From positions 558,001 to 622,000 of the forward strand of contig JAHEWK010000003.1 in NCBI GenBank assembly GCA_020740775.1: a stretch of 64,000 bases of DNA, read 5' to 3'. Shown here one piece after another: positions 32,383-43,491 of this stretch. Every line of letters starts with the position of its first letter. The stretch's first letter is position 1. Source of the DNA: Ilyonectria destructans. Taxonomy: Eukaryota > Ascomycota > Sordariomycetes > Hypocreales > Nectriaceae. Both the position numbers and the translations under genes were made by a program. The notes beneath the pieces are model-generated. The model had not been told where the DNA came from. It did not search any database and saw only the letters and a list, made by a program, of their open reading frames with translations.

Positions 32383-34529
32383 TCAGCTCACTAAATCTTC
32401 AACCTGTTCCTCGTGGGCAATTCCCACCCGGCCAACGCCTCCTTGACTATCTCGAGTAAAGCCATAGCGAAATCTCTCACCTTTCATGATTTTTGACAAC
32501 TCTAATCCACCCACGTTCTCTGTCCCCAATGGCACATCAACATACCTCGAATCGCGGAATATTGATGAGACAAACCCCAGTAGTTCCGGTCCTCTGACTA
32601 TGTGGGTATAGAAAACACCAAGAATGCTCCCTATTAGAAGAACTGCGCAAGATATAATGCAAACAGCCATCCAGGGCCAAGAAATAGTATAAACAAAGAG
32701 AAAATCAGTTGTTTCAGTCTCCATGGCCATCGGTCCTGCAACCTGCGTTTGAGCTAGCCAAGCTTCATTCTCAAAAAATTGCGGCATAACTAACATACTT
32801 GCTTTTGACAGCAACATGTATGAGTTAATTAATTGACTTAATCTTGTACTGAAAGCAGCCCTTTTGACTGTCTTCAAGTCTGGATCGGTTATATGGCTAT
32901 TCAGCTCGTCCAAAGATTGCTGGAAGAGATATATTATAAGCGGGTCGTTGAGTGCGTTGGCGTCTTGTGACATGAACAATTTTGGGAGCCTTTCGGACAG
33001 TAGCCTAAACTCGGACGGAAGAGAAATCGATAACAGGTCTTCGGGTGGGTATGGCCTCTTAGACGTTCGCTGAGCGATCACACCGCAGTCTCCCCTGGAT
33101 AACCCTGCGACTCGGGAGCAACTGACGTGTGATTCGACATACTTCTGACGAACACGGCATTTGGTCTTGACGACTTCAATTGCGTCTACCGTTTCTGATA
33201 AGTTTCCATCATCATCCATCACCACCAGAGTGGTCAGGTTAACCCTTGCTTGGAAAAGCAAATGTGTCGGTCCGGTTTCGATGGCTGTCTCGTTCTCAAA
33301 GATACCGAAGTTCACATTGGTGAACTGGAGGGAACGTTCATGGTAGGCGTCCCACCACAAAGTGTCCACGAATCGGTTGAGAGCAAGATTCCAGCGGGCC
33401 GGACTCCCTGTTGTGCCATTTTGTTGAAATCCGTACCAAGTTCCGTTGGCTATGTGGGGAGATGAACTGTTCGTGAGTTGGGCGAAGCGCAGCGTCTCAT
33501 TCAACACAGTCTCTTGTGAGTGAAATGAGTGTGCGCTTCGATTGAGCGCATGTACCGTGAATGGTTCACACTCAAGATGCATGTAAGTGGACTCGATGGA
33601 AAAGGATGTGTTCCCTGCAGAAATATTGCTGGTTGGAATACCGATCAGTGAAGAGTATTCAAGCTGAGAGGTGTTGGCTACCTCACTCCAGCCTCGATCG
33701 GTGGCGTCGCCGAGGGAATCAAGAAATGGGATCTTGGGATTTCCCCAGAAATCCATAGGTCCTTGTCGAATAGATTGAGGAGCAAACAATGCATTGCAAA
33801 ATGCAGCGTCGTTGAAGAAATCCCGACTGAGAAATACTTGCGGTTTCCAGGTGTTGAAATAGTATCCGGTCGAGTTAAAACCTCGGGGCTCAACATGCAG
33901 AATCCGCAGGAGTGACTGCCCCCCGATGGGAGAGAAGGACCAGACAATGACGAGCGAGAGTCCCAAGAGATTGAACGTGCGTAGTTGGAAAAGTGTAGTC
34001 AAAGTCGCTCCTAGGGTTCGGCTGCCAATCAATTGCTCCAGTAGACCGAGTGTGGTGCCTTGCTCCAGTCTCCAGCGAGCAATTTGAGAGAACAGGCGGC
34101 CCAGGATTAGAGCAAATACGATGGGAAATGCGGAGGCTAACTGATTTGATTGTCAGCGCAGTATAGAAACTTTACATCGGCTGCACTTACAATGGTCAGT
34201 ACGTTCTGGAAATAATCGTAACGGTCGTCAATCGGTTGATTGTGGGTGGATGCAATGAACAAGATGAATCCCGAAAAGGCGAGAGACAGCAAAATTACGC
34301 CCAGATCTACCAATATCGTGTTGAACTGGACGTATTTGTTTCGAGAGTTTAGTCGTGTCGTCTTGGCCGGTACAGTGTCATCCTTCGAGAAGTTGTAACT
34401 GGAAAACGGATCCAGTTGGATGGAGGTGCTACTAACACTCTTCCTCGTGGGCGCTGAGCCGTGTAGTTGGACGGGCTGGATTGCTTCTGTATCCCGAGAG
34501 CCCGGTACGGCTAACCATAAACTCGTCAT
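32383..34529 (-). CDS. Large fungal membrane protein of unknown function
   Basis: Exons (minus) 34529-34191 and 34140-32383, 49-bp... intron 34141-34190 (50 bp), give 698 residues from the methionine at 34529. Hydrophobic segments lie near residues 75-100 (LVDLGVILLSLAFSGFILFI), about 114-130, about 160-185 (NLLGLSLVIVWSFSPIGGQS) and at the C-terminus (about 625-650). Between them is a ~450-residue domain with many Asn-X-Ser/Thr sites that is probably extracellular. The cytosolic C-terminus is short. The segment RWRLEQGTTLGLLEQLIGSRT is typical of an uncharacterised, multi-TM fungal family that I recognise only loosely. The coding sequence appears to extend farther upstream in two other frames (34530-34975), so this start may be an artefact of a broken 5' end. 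Confidence 0.7.
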
Positions 34530-34975
34530 TTTGACTGTCGGGATGGGCAACAACCGCAGCGCCACATGCCGCAAGGAAGGAAGATGCCTTCCAACAGGTA
34601 GTAGCTATGCCCAGCATATATTGCCTTCCAACATGATGTCTCACGAAATTAGGGAGTCATGATCGCCCCCAATGTCAGTACCACGTAGGGCTGAGAACCT
34701 GAGACATGGCCGAGGGTGTAAAAATAGTTTCCAGTCCTTCCGCGACCGACATAGCTCAATAACGTGGCGTAGCGACAGTTGCACAAGAGCCGCACTTCTA
34801 CAGCCCTGCTCACGTTCGTGTCAGACCCTCCAAACATCACAATTTTAACCGAACGTGCATCAAGGGCCTGCAACGAGCCGTGGCTATTTCTGGCCCCTTG
34901 AGCGTCTAATTCCGTGTCCCGTTTCACGTAGGCAACACACGTCTTTTCACTGAAGGTTGCAGAGCCTAAGCCCAT
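34530..34975 (-). pseudogene. Probable frameshifted N-terminal part of the membrane protein gene
   Basis: Directly upstream of the 698-residue reading frame, the minus strand shows an open frame 34975-34649 starting MGLGSATFSEKTCVAYVKRD. It has a protein-like body (CNCRYATLLSYVGRGRTGNY, then a hydrophobic segment) and ends at TAA. The next frame then carries a hydrophobic stretch (ATTCWKASSFLAACGAAVV). A further shift leads into the accepted frame at VKMTSLWLAV. Each change of frame is accounted for by one extra base, near 34655 and near 34540. This looks like a former N-terminal domain broken by two single-base insertions, or sequencing error. An 80-bp intron bridging frames 1 and 3 is possible but has weak donors. 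Confidence 0.4.
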
Positions 34976-35712
34976 TTATTGACGTGAGACTCCCCAATTC
35001 ACCCGCACGAGGCTGCACCTGCTATCTAGTACTTGGCCTCCAATGTAGAACTTGCACAACTAGATTACCAAGCAAATTTCAATCGGTGCGGATATAGATG
35101 GCGGCACAGTCATCAAACAGGATCGAGTAGCTTCGTCCTCGTCTCAGGATTTGTGGTCACTAGATCCCTTCCAATGTCGTGACCAACTTCTAAAGTTTCA
35201 TTCTAAACCGCGGTGTGAGTGATGGCTGATATATACTCAAAGTTTGTATGTGATTTTGGGCTGTCATTTGCGAACTTTCTACGTAAATATAGTCTTCATG
35301 CGATCTCTAGAACGGACTGTTAGCGATAGTCCCTGTTATAGCAACGAGACGAAGCATCCACGAAAAATGGGATTAGATGAGGAGGTAACAGCATCGAAAT
35401 ATGTCCCAACTTAGAGAAAGAAAGAAAAAATACAGAAGTGTTGTCTGCTTTGAAGGCTGGTAGAAGACCGCCGTGTTTTATCTGAGCTAGGCGGTCAGCG
35501 CTGGAGCCTGGAGGAACATCCAGGCTCCCATGTTGAACTTGTTGATATATGCGCGCTTACGATCGCACCATGCCAGTCAAAATCACCAACAAATCTTCCT
35601 CGACATCGCATAAGCCCTCAAATCACCATTCTTTCCTCTACACTGCATCACACACACAACTATCTCGTCAATTAGCTTGCGCGGCTTATAGCATCGGCTA
35701 CCCTGTAATATC
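34976..35712. other. Intergenic between divergent genes
   Basis: AT-rich, no open frame of note. The final 100 bases are a C/A-rich leader of the gene at 35713. Confidence 0.6.
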
Positions 35713-36248
35713 ATGAGTTTCTCAGTCTACATCCTTGTGTACACCTCTCGCCTGTTTCCTGCTCACTGGGCGCTTTGGATTCCAAGTCGGAGAGATCCTG
35801 CGATCGGGAAAAGAGTCCATGCAACAGGCGATGCCAGAGTTGGATTTGAGGTGGAGTTTGACCGTAACTACAATATTGAACAAACCAGTCGACAACACCA
35901 ACTCGTTCACCTCGCTCAGGTTCAAGACACCTTTATCAGCGACGCCAGTTGTATCAGCGGGCCGCTCTCATCAGAACGCCAACCCTGTGACAAGATTGAA
36001 GAAGTTGCATTAAGCTTGCCTCCCCCAGGACCAAGCCTTGTAGCCTCGTCGAGCGATGTGAGTAGTTTTTTGGGTCGATTGTGGCCAGCGGGTAACTCAA
36101 AAATAACTCTAAAAATTAGAAGCCTCGACGTCGAGTCCCGATTAAGAATTGTCAAACCTGGCTCAAAGACTTGGTAGAAATGTTGGTCGAAGAAGGGGTG
36201 ATGGAAAACGAGGCTCGTGCAATCATCGAGCAGGCGCCAAAGAATTAA
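35713..36248 (+). CDS. Small conserved fungal protein of unknown function
   Basis: Exons 35713-36057 and 36120-36248 (62-bp intron) give 157 residues. Translating through the intron gives a false C-terminus. With the intron removed the protein ends in KNCQTWLKDLVEMLVEEGV-like helix. The N-terminal half (VYILVYTSRLFPAHWALWIP, then a GKRVHATGD segment) matches a widespread family of small ascomycete proteins without assigned function, as far as I recall. No signal peptide, membrane segment or catalytic motif stands out. It is 227 bp upstream of a co-oriented phosphotransferase-like gene, but nothing shows joint function. Confidence 0.75.
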
Positions 36249-36475
36249 GCATATACGCGCTAGTCGAAGTCTCACACATGTCTCGACCATTTCTTCGGGT
36301 AGGCGAATTCTGTAACGGGGAGGCGCCTACGATATCGTGAATGAGGCACACCGTTGGACCTCCATTAGCTGTTTTAGGCGGCTGGCTTACAGGCCGTCTA
36401 CCCCGCGCCAAGTCCAATGTCGTCTTTTTACATTGCACTCATGTTTCAATAACACCAAAATCCGCGTGCGCCACG

Positions 36476-37423
36476 ATGGGCTCTTCTGATTCCAGTGAAA
36501 TGACAGTATTCTACCAATCCAGCTTCTTCAAACAACTCCCAACACAAATAAGCCTTCCTTCAATAGCCGAGATAAAGCGAATCGCCCATGAAACGGACCC
36601 CGTTCGTGCAGAGAGATCCGACAACCCGCCGCCCGTGACCATTCCATCTCTCGGCCTGTTAGTCAAGTACGGAGCGAAGATCTCTGTCGCAGAGGCCCAA
36701 TGTTTCATGATGATCCGTGAGCGCTTGTCTCACAAAGTACCTGTGCCTGAAGTGTACGGGTGGTGTCGCCACGAGGGGCAGGTGTTTATATACATGGAAC
36801 TTGTTCAGGGCGTTACGCTGGAGCAGAGCTGGGACACATTAAGTGAGGAGGATCGAACCTCGGTTTGTAAGGAACTCGGAGGTATGGTTCGAGAATGGCG
36901 GGGCCTGACAAGACATGACGCCTCAGACACTGTCATCAGTACGTTTCTCTGGCTCTGATCGACTTCTTACTGCTAATGTAGCGATGCAGGCCATGTTAGT
37001 AACCAACCTCTTTTGGACACCGTCTTTACCAGCAGCAGTTCCCCAACGGCGGGTCCATTTCAGAGTGTAACAGCACTCCACGATTGGTTCACCTCGACAA
37101 TCGGTCCCAAGGAGCATTGGGGCAGGAAAACACCGCATCCGTATCGCTCATTTCTGCCGGACCATGTTCCTGTCATGTTCACGCACGGGGATCTCCATCC
37201 ATCCAATATCATTATTTCGCATGGGCCGAACCCACGGGTTGTGTCGGTGATTGATTGGCACCAGTCAGGGTGGTATCCGGCATACTGGGAGTACTGCAAG
37301 GCGCGGTGGACGTCGCGTATCGGGGCCGAATGGGAGGTCAAATATTTGCCCATGTTCATCGACCGGTGGGAAGACACGGTATACGACTACTGGGATTATT
37401 TCGTATTGTCGCGCGGAGCATGA
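36476..37423 (+). CDS. Aminoglycoside phosphotransferase-like (APH) kinase
   Basis: Exons 36476-36938 and 36990-37423 (51-bp intron) give 298 residues. The APH fold is marked by the hinge-like region VFIYMELVQGVTLEQSW, the catalytic loop HGDLHPSN (Asp222) and the metal-binding segment IDWHQSGW (Asp243). Fungal genomes carry many such small-molecule kinase relatives, and their substrates are mostly unknown. Activity against drugs is not implied. An ATG in the same frame lies upstream at 36341, but the methionine at 36476 better matches the family's usual start. The protein is probably cytosolic, with no targeting signal seen. Confidence 0.85.
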
Positions 37424-38313
37424 AACAGAAACACTAAGGGGATTAATACGCCCCTTAAGTTTAACGGCTTGACGGCGTCCTGCTAACGACGATACACTTC
37501 GCATCGCATCGCATCTGAGAGTCGCCGAATCCCTGCTCCCACGCGAGCTAGTTCTGTCGGTTGGGGGTGGCGCCGAGACGCCAAAGGTCCCTGACCAAGG
37601 TTCGGCCGCCTCCCATCCGCCAGCGCGGCTGACAATTGCTCCGACCAGTCGATCATCGAGTTAGCGTGTAAATGCGCAGGTGGGAATAAGCGAGGTGGTA
37701 TACGGCCTTGGGACCTTAAAATGATGCCCGAACTCCATCCAAGTCGGCGACGGCATGAATAAAACAATATCGAAACATCTTGGGCCAGTAGTGTTGATGC
37801 GTCATGTCAAATCTCTCTCGTCCTTTGTATCATGTCGCCACGGGATATGGGTTGAGAGCAGAAAGATAATTAGGTAGGCCTGGAAACGAAACAGATCCAC
37901 TCCATTTAAACGGCAACCAAGATAGCCGTGAGACAACTGGCCTTGGCGGCGAGCCGGATCGGCGGGCCCGGGCTTCATTCTATCCGAGAACCTCTAACCC
38001 GTGACGAAAAAACTCCGAAGTCCGCTCATCAGGGCGGGCACCTGTGCTGACGGCGCGGGGATTTAGTTCTCACAAGGTAGCATCCAACACTGTTTCGTTC
38101 TTCTCTCGTTGCTTTGTTTCTTTCACCTTGCTACTTCGCCGTGGCATTCGCCTTCATCAGCATTGCCCTTGAAGTTGGTATTTGGCCGAAATCAACACCA
38201 TCAAAGTTGCGACTTGACTTTTCAAAGGGACCACCAACTTACTACACAAAAGGGATAAGAGACGACAAACGTATCCCTCTGGTCTTCACCAGCCCCGTGT
38301 AAACTTCATCACA
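37424..38313. other. Intergenic, promoter of the RTA1-like gene
   Basis: No supported gene. A 62-codon frame at 38114-38302 starts in leader sequence and has a hydrophobic N-terminus, but its stop lies just before the RTA1-like ATG, so it could at most be an upstream ORF. Confidence 0.5.
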
Positions 38314-39432
38314 ATGTCACACTTCTACAGCATCCGCGCGCCGGCGAGTTTCGACGACTGCACCGACGTCTCGCCCGACTGCCCTGTGGGAGCCACCGTC
38401 CTCGGATACGTCCCGAACCTGGGCTCCAGCATCTTCTTCGCCATTGCGTTTGGGTTGTGTCTTTTCGGCTCTTTGGGCTTGGGTATCTGGAAACGAACAT
38501 GGACGTATTGCGCCGCTATCTCGGTGGGTGTGCTGCTTGAGTGTCTCGGTAAGGAGTCCCTGTTTCCCCTTGTTTCCATCATCATATTATTGCCTTTGGT
38601 TTCGTTAGGCAATAAGTCAAGTTTGAAACTAACTATTCTCTTCCTCAAGGCTACATCGGCCGTGCCCTAATGCACGACAACGTCTGGGACAAGAACGCCT
38701 TCCAGATCCAAATCTGCTGCATCATCATCGCGCCCACCTTCATCTGCGCCGCCATCTACCTGACGCTCAAACACGTCGCCCTCGCCCTCAACCCGGAGCT
38801 ATCACGCTTCGCGCCGCGTTGGTACCCGCGGCTCTTCCTCCCCGCCGACCTGTCGTGCCTCATCGTCCAGGCCATCGGAGGCGGCGTCGCGGCGGCCGCG
38901 AGCAGAGAGGACCAGTCGGCGGCCGCCAGTGGGAACCGCACCATCATCGCCGGCGTGGCGCTGCAGGTCGTCGTGTTGCTTCTGTTTGGCGCCATGGGCA
39001 CCGACTACTATGTGAGGGTGAGGCAGTACATGCGCGGTCCGGACGTTGACCCTGCGGCGTTGAGTGTCTGGAGGGATAGCAAGTTCCGCCAGTTCGTCTT
39101 CGCTGTAAGCGGCGCGTACTTCTGTATCCTCACCCGCTGCATCTACCGGTTAGTCCCCCTTTGCTCTATTTCGCCCTGTATCTTTGACTGACTGTTCCAT
39201 CAACAGTATCGCCGAGATGGCTGGCGGCTGGGGCAACCACATCATGCAAGACGAGCCCAGCTTCCTCGTCCTTGACGGCAGCCTAGTCCTGGTCACATCT
39301 GTGTTGTTGACTGTTTTCCATCCAGGCCTACTATTCCCGCAGATGAGTACGGGACGAGGCAGCGCTGTTGTGGTGGAGATTGAGAAGTCGGGAGAGTCAT
39401 CTAATGAAGGTGTCAAGGTTGAAAGCGCATGA
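38314..39432 (+). CDS. RTA1-like seven-TM lipid-translocating/exporter protein
   Basis: Exons 38314-38548, 38650-39148 and 39207-39432 give 319 residues with about seven hydrophobic helices. The family signatures are present: YVPNLGSSIFFAIAFG in TM1, the short GYIGR segment at the first splice site, the Asp-rich FLPADLSCLIVQAIGGG of TM4, and FRQFVFAVSGAYFCILTRCIYRIAEMAGGWGN across the last splice site. The N-terminal cysteine pair is typical of the extracellular start. The cytosolic tail is Glu/Ser/Val-rich. RTA1-family proteins (Rta1, Rsb1, Pug1) are plasma-membrane or endosomal and linked to resistance to 7-aminocholesterol or sphingoid bases. The substrate here is unknown. Confidence 0.9.
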
Positions 39433-39630
39433 GACTTAGGAAATGCTTATTTGTACAATGCGAGAATTTGAAAATTGGGGTAGGTTATAGAAGAATGTAC
39501 ATACGACCATGCTAGGCCATGGTTGATCATATAAACTCACCTCCGGTAGGACTTATTTGATGAACTTCTATGTCTATATCCCCTATGCATTGTCATGAAG
39601 TCCACCCGTGCAATTATACCCCTTACCGCA

Positions 39631-42069
39631 TCATGACTTGACCAGTCTATCCGCCTCTCCATCGTCGTCGCTGTCTGTTTCTTCCTCTTCCTCATCATCA
39701 TCTTCCTCCTCCTCCTCTTCTTCTTCCTCATCTGTACTTTCTTCCTCTGTTTCTTCCTCCGTCTCTTCGCTGTCCTCCTCCTCCTCAGCCAGCCAGTCAT
39801 CCAGGGTCTTAGCCCCAACAGCCTCACCAGTCCCATTCATCTTAGTCGGGACAATAGACTTTGCCGCCTCGTCCAACCTCTCGCTGGCTGGCAGAGAAGT
39901 CTTCTCGACGTCATATCGAGATGATTGGCTTCCTTCTGGTTCACGGAGTCGAGGGTTCGGTTGTTTGCCTTCCTCTACCCAGTCGGGCAGCGGCTCGTAT
40001 CCCTGCAGACCATGGATGCCGCCACCGCCCGCGAGCACCAGAGTTGCAGATCCCAGGATGAAGCCCTTCCGTGACTCGGATGGACTAGGTGCCTGTGGTG
40101 CAGGCTTTTCGGCGAGGAGCATCAACGTTGCCAGCTGAGGCACAGTAAGGAGGGACCGATACATCCTCGCTCGATCGCGCAGGTCAAACGAAGTATCATA
40201 CCTCACGAGCAAGAGAACATATTCCCATAGTCGTACAATGGGGTGCGTATCTGTCTCGATCGGTGGGTCCTCGTCTGCGTCCCTCTCCTTCTCCGCCTCG
40301 CTCTTGCGGTTGAGATGGTGGAGGTACACTTTGGCAGCAAGGAGCAATATCTGTTGCTTTGCGACTGATGACTCGTTGGGAAAGTCTTTGACCAGAATGC
40401 GCAGGACATCCGGTGCGATATTGTCTTCTCCATTGAGACCTGAAAACTCGCCCACAAGCCAGATGATGGTTGCCCGAGCGTGAGGATCTGTTGCTGAGTC
40501 GAGGTTCTTCGCTAACCGCACCACCGTCCCAGTATGTCCTTGTGCGTCCTGTTGTATCAAGTGGCGAATCACCGTCAGCGACTCTGCAGCAAGATTCCCG
40601 TCCAAACTGGTAATCTGGCCCAGCAAGAGCTTCAAGCAGCGAGGAGCTGTCGTGGCGTCAGACTGCGCACAGCGGCCGATAGCACGAACTGCCTCGCGCA
40701 CCAACGCCTTGTTAGTCCCTTGCGAGAAGTGTTCCAGCTCCTTCAAGATGAGGCTCTTGATGTGAATAGGGCTGTGCGGGAAGATGATTGTCAAAACCTC
40801 CAACTTGAGTTCCCATACAGGCTCGGGGTCGGTGGCTCGGACGAGGAAGTGGCTGGCGTACTTAACAAAGTCGGCCGGTCGAATAAGGCAAACCGACACA
40901 ATGTTGAACAGAGCGGTCTGCTGAATATCCTGTGCTCCTCGAAGAAGGGCAATCAGTGGGCCGATAGCAAGTTTGACATACTCGCTCGTTCCAATGTCAG
41001 TATAGCACCTAGTAACAGCAACTACCACACCAGCATTTCGGCTGTGGAGGAGAGGTTTGATGCCATTCAGGAGCAGTGCTAGGTCAGGATCCAGCGAGGT
41101 CGTTCCTGAACCCCTGCCAACATTTCGAGAATCACCGTAAAAATCATCCACACGGGTGTCTTGTGGCTTCTCGGCAACCTCCTCGAGGCTCTGAGGTCTT
41201 CGGGGGAAGCATTTTCGTGCATAATATGTCATCATCCGCAGCGTGGCCAACTGGCTCCATTCATCCATATCCACAACCTGCTTGACCAAGGTCCGGTAGT
41301 GCTTGTGGATAAGGTCTATCCTGTCGGGGCAGATTTCCAGCATAGCCGACACAGCTGCGCCGGCCACATAGTACTGCTTATCCCCCAGAAGCGTTGTTAG
41401 GTACTCGATCAGCTGCGGCGCCTGAGTCGGGTCCAGTCGGTGGCACTTCGGGATCGCAAGAGCAGCGGCTTTGCGCACGTAGGGACTCATGTCGGCGACG
41501 CCTTTCTTGATGGCCAGGGATACGATCTGGCTGATGACGGGCACTCGGATGCCGGACATGGTCTTAAGGGCCAGGGCTCGGACTTGGGGGTTCGTGTCGG
41601 ACAGGGATTTCTGGATGGTGTTGATGGAGAGAAGGGCGAGGTCGGGCTCCTGCTCGGCATGGTGGATGAGGTAGATGTAGACGAGCTTCTTGATCTCGAG
41701 GTTCGGAGAGGCGACATTCTTGACGACGTTGGAGAAGAGCGGCAGGGTCTTGTGGTTTCGGTACATCATCTGCAGGACTCGTCATTAGCAGGGAAGTCCA
41801 TCTCTAACAGCGACAGTCCACGCACAGCCATGACGCGCCGCAGGCCCTCGAGCACATCGCGCTCGTTCCTGCTATCCAGCAGCTTCCGCATCTGGTTGCG
41901 GTCCAGCGGCCGGGAGCTCGTCCGCGCGCCGCGAGTTGCCTGGGCGGCATCGAGGGTGAGCTCTCTGGCTAGCGACATCGGTCAGTGTTTGGCGGGGAGA
42001 CGGCCACGCGGGCAGCAAAGGAGACGTACCAGTCTCCATGAGACTCGAGATCTTCGCTATCGACTCCAT
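39631..42069 (-). CDS. apl6: AP-3 adaptor complex, beta subunit
   Basis: Exons (minus) 42069-42030, 41968-41826 and 41769-39631 give 773 residues. The first exon has only 13 codons plus one base. The adaptin trunk of HEAT-like helices is recognisable by LRRVMAMMYRNHKTLPLFSN-type sequence created at the second splice, KKLVYIYLIHHAEQEPDLALLSINTIQKSL, and SPYVRKAAALAIPKCHRLDP. The C-terminus is an exceptional acidic tract (Glu/Asp/Ser/Thr, about residues 720-765) encoded by a GAG/GAA/GAT-rich stretch. The protein ends without an ear domain, as is usual for fungal AP-3 beta. AP-3 carries cargo from the Golgi directly to the vacuole. The gene converges on the RTA1-like gene and diverges from the gene at 42506. 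Confidence 0.93.
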
Positions 42070-42505
42070 GGCGGCGGTTGGGCAAGCGCAGCTGCAGCTT
42101 CAGGGGGCTCGAAGCTGGAGAGAGGCTTGATGCGCGGTGGAACCTTGGAGTTGGGATGGCGTTGGTTTGGCGGGTGGTTGGAATGACGTTGTGCGATGGG
42201 GCCAGCGCAGTGGTGATTAGTGGTGGCATGGCAGTGGAGGGGCGTGACAATTGGTGGGGGAGAGTTCACGCTCTCCAACGGCGTGGCTTCAAACTACTCC
42301 CTTTATCTCTGAACAACTCGCCATCAACGAAAATATGGGGGATGGGACGTGGGCGCACTCAGCGTAAGTAACCACAAGGCCCATCGGTAACTTGCAAGAG
42401 AAACCTGGGAGTTCAGTCTCTCCCTGTGAGCTCGCGTGCCGACTGCCAAATCCACTGTCATTCATTCACTCGCAACCTACCCTAGACGGACTCCGACCAG
42501 GAGCG
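42070..42505. other. Bidirectional promoter region
   Basis: 436 bp between the start of apl6 (minus) and the unknown gene (plus). No coding frame, so both genes probably share promoter sequence. Confidence 0.6.
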
Positions 42506-43180
42506 ATGACATCTCAACCCGTCGTCCTCTCACCAGCAACACCCTCTGAGCTCCTCTCATATATCATCTCTTACCACCGGTATCCTACAACCATTGTCGT
42601 CGGTTGTTCTAAGCAGGAATTCCTCAGTGCCGTTGTTGAGGATGTTGTTCACCAACTCTCCCTAAAAGATCACGAGCCTCAAGGCAACGTTAAGGAAGAC
42701 ATTCCACCACATCCGTTCTTAAAGGCCCCTCTATACCAAATCGCCGTGTCCCGACATATACGAATCGCCTTCACGCCAACCGTCACGCACCTCCGCTCCT
42801 ACCTATCCGTCTTCTCCCCAGCGGACTCTCCCATTCCGGCACCCCCAAATCACGTCGCAGACAGCAAACCGCCGCTGTTGCTGGTCTATGGGCTACTGGC
42901 TCTTCACCGCGATGCCAGCGAGTGGTCCGCGCAGGGTATTGGAAACTCAGCCGCGGTTTTAGCCAACTGCGCCGCACGCAGCAAGTTCCGGCTGGTTATT
43001 GTTGAGCCGAGCGGCGTGGGCGGACATGATGAACTGGATCATCTTGGCAGGGAGACGATTCCGCTTCTGAATGGCACCGCAAGGAAGGACGATGGATCAT
43101 GGAGTGGCCGGAGTGTTAGCATTCGGCAAGTTTTGAGCCGCTGGTTCGAGTTTGAGTCTCGGGAGTGGGAAAGTAGATAA
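42506..43180 (+). CDS. Conserved-looking hypothetical protein, 224 residues
   Basis: Single exon. No targeting signal or membrane segment. The sequence has an ordered alpha/beta look: a beta-strand TTIVVGCSKQEF at about 27-38 where a P-loop would be but without GKT/S, RHIRIAFTPTVTHLRSYL, a hydrophobic strand PPLLLVYGLLALHR, then SAAVLANCAARSKFRLVIVEP and a Trp-rich end. This pattern is reminiscent of RecA-like folds that have lost ATP binding, such as recombination accessory (Shu-like) proteins. That is only an impression. An ATG in the same frame lies upstream at 42392, but the methionine at 42506 begins the ordered region. Confidence 0.6.
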   Translation: MTSQPVVLSPATPSELLSYIISYHRYPTTIVVGCSKQEFLSAVVEDVVHQLSLKDHEPQGNVKEDIPPHPFLKAPLYQIAVSRHIRIAFTPTVTHLRSYLSVFSPADSPIPAPPNHVADSKPPLLLVYGLLALHRDASEWSAQGIGNSAAVLANCAARSKFRLVIVEPSGVGGHDELDHLGRETIPLLNGTARKDDGSWSGRSVSIRQVLSRWFEFESREWESR

Positions 43181-43491
43181 TTGGCATGTCCTTGAACCCG
43201 TAACAGGAACGACACCGTGCTCCGCCGCAAGGAAGGTATCTAACTACAAACGTTTCAGGACACCTAGTTACTCGAAACACTTGGAGACTCAAAGTGGAAG
43301 ATCATAGCATCGTTATTATTATCATTCTATGCAGAAACCCCTCAAAACCAAAAGATTCCACAAGCCTCATGACTGCTACCCTCAACGCCGGACCCATGTG
43401 GTATCTCAGTTCCAATTGCTTCCCGCCCATCCAAAACACAAACAATCAAAAAGTAAAGGCCATCCTCATAAAAACGGAAAAGAGGTCACGT
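43181..43491. other. Intergenic between convergent genes
   Basis: 3' flanks of the 224-residue gene and nuf2. No gene seen. Confidence 0.6.

Noticed and set aside
41440..42186. 248-codon plus-strand frame
   Set aside because: Antisense to the AP-3 beta N-terminal exons and their introns; no independent signal.
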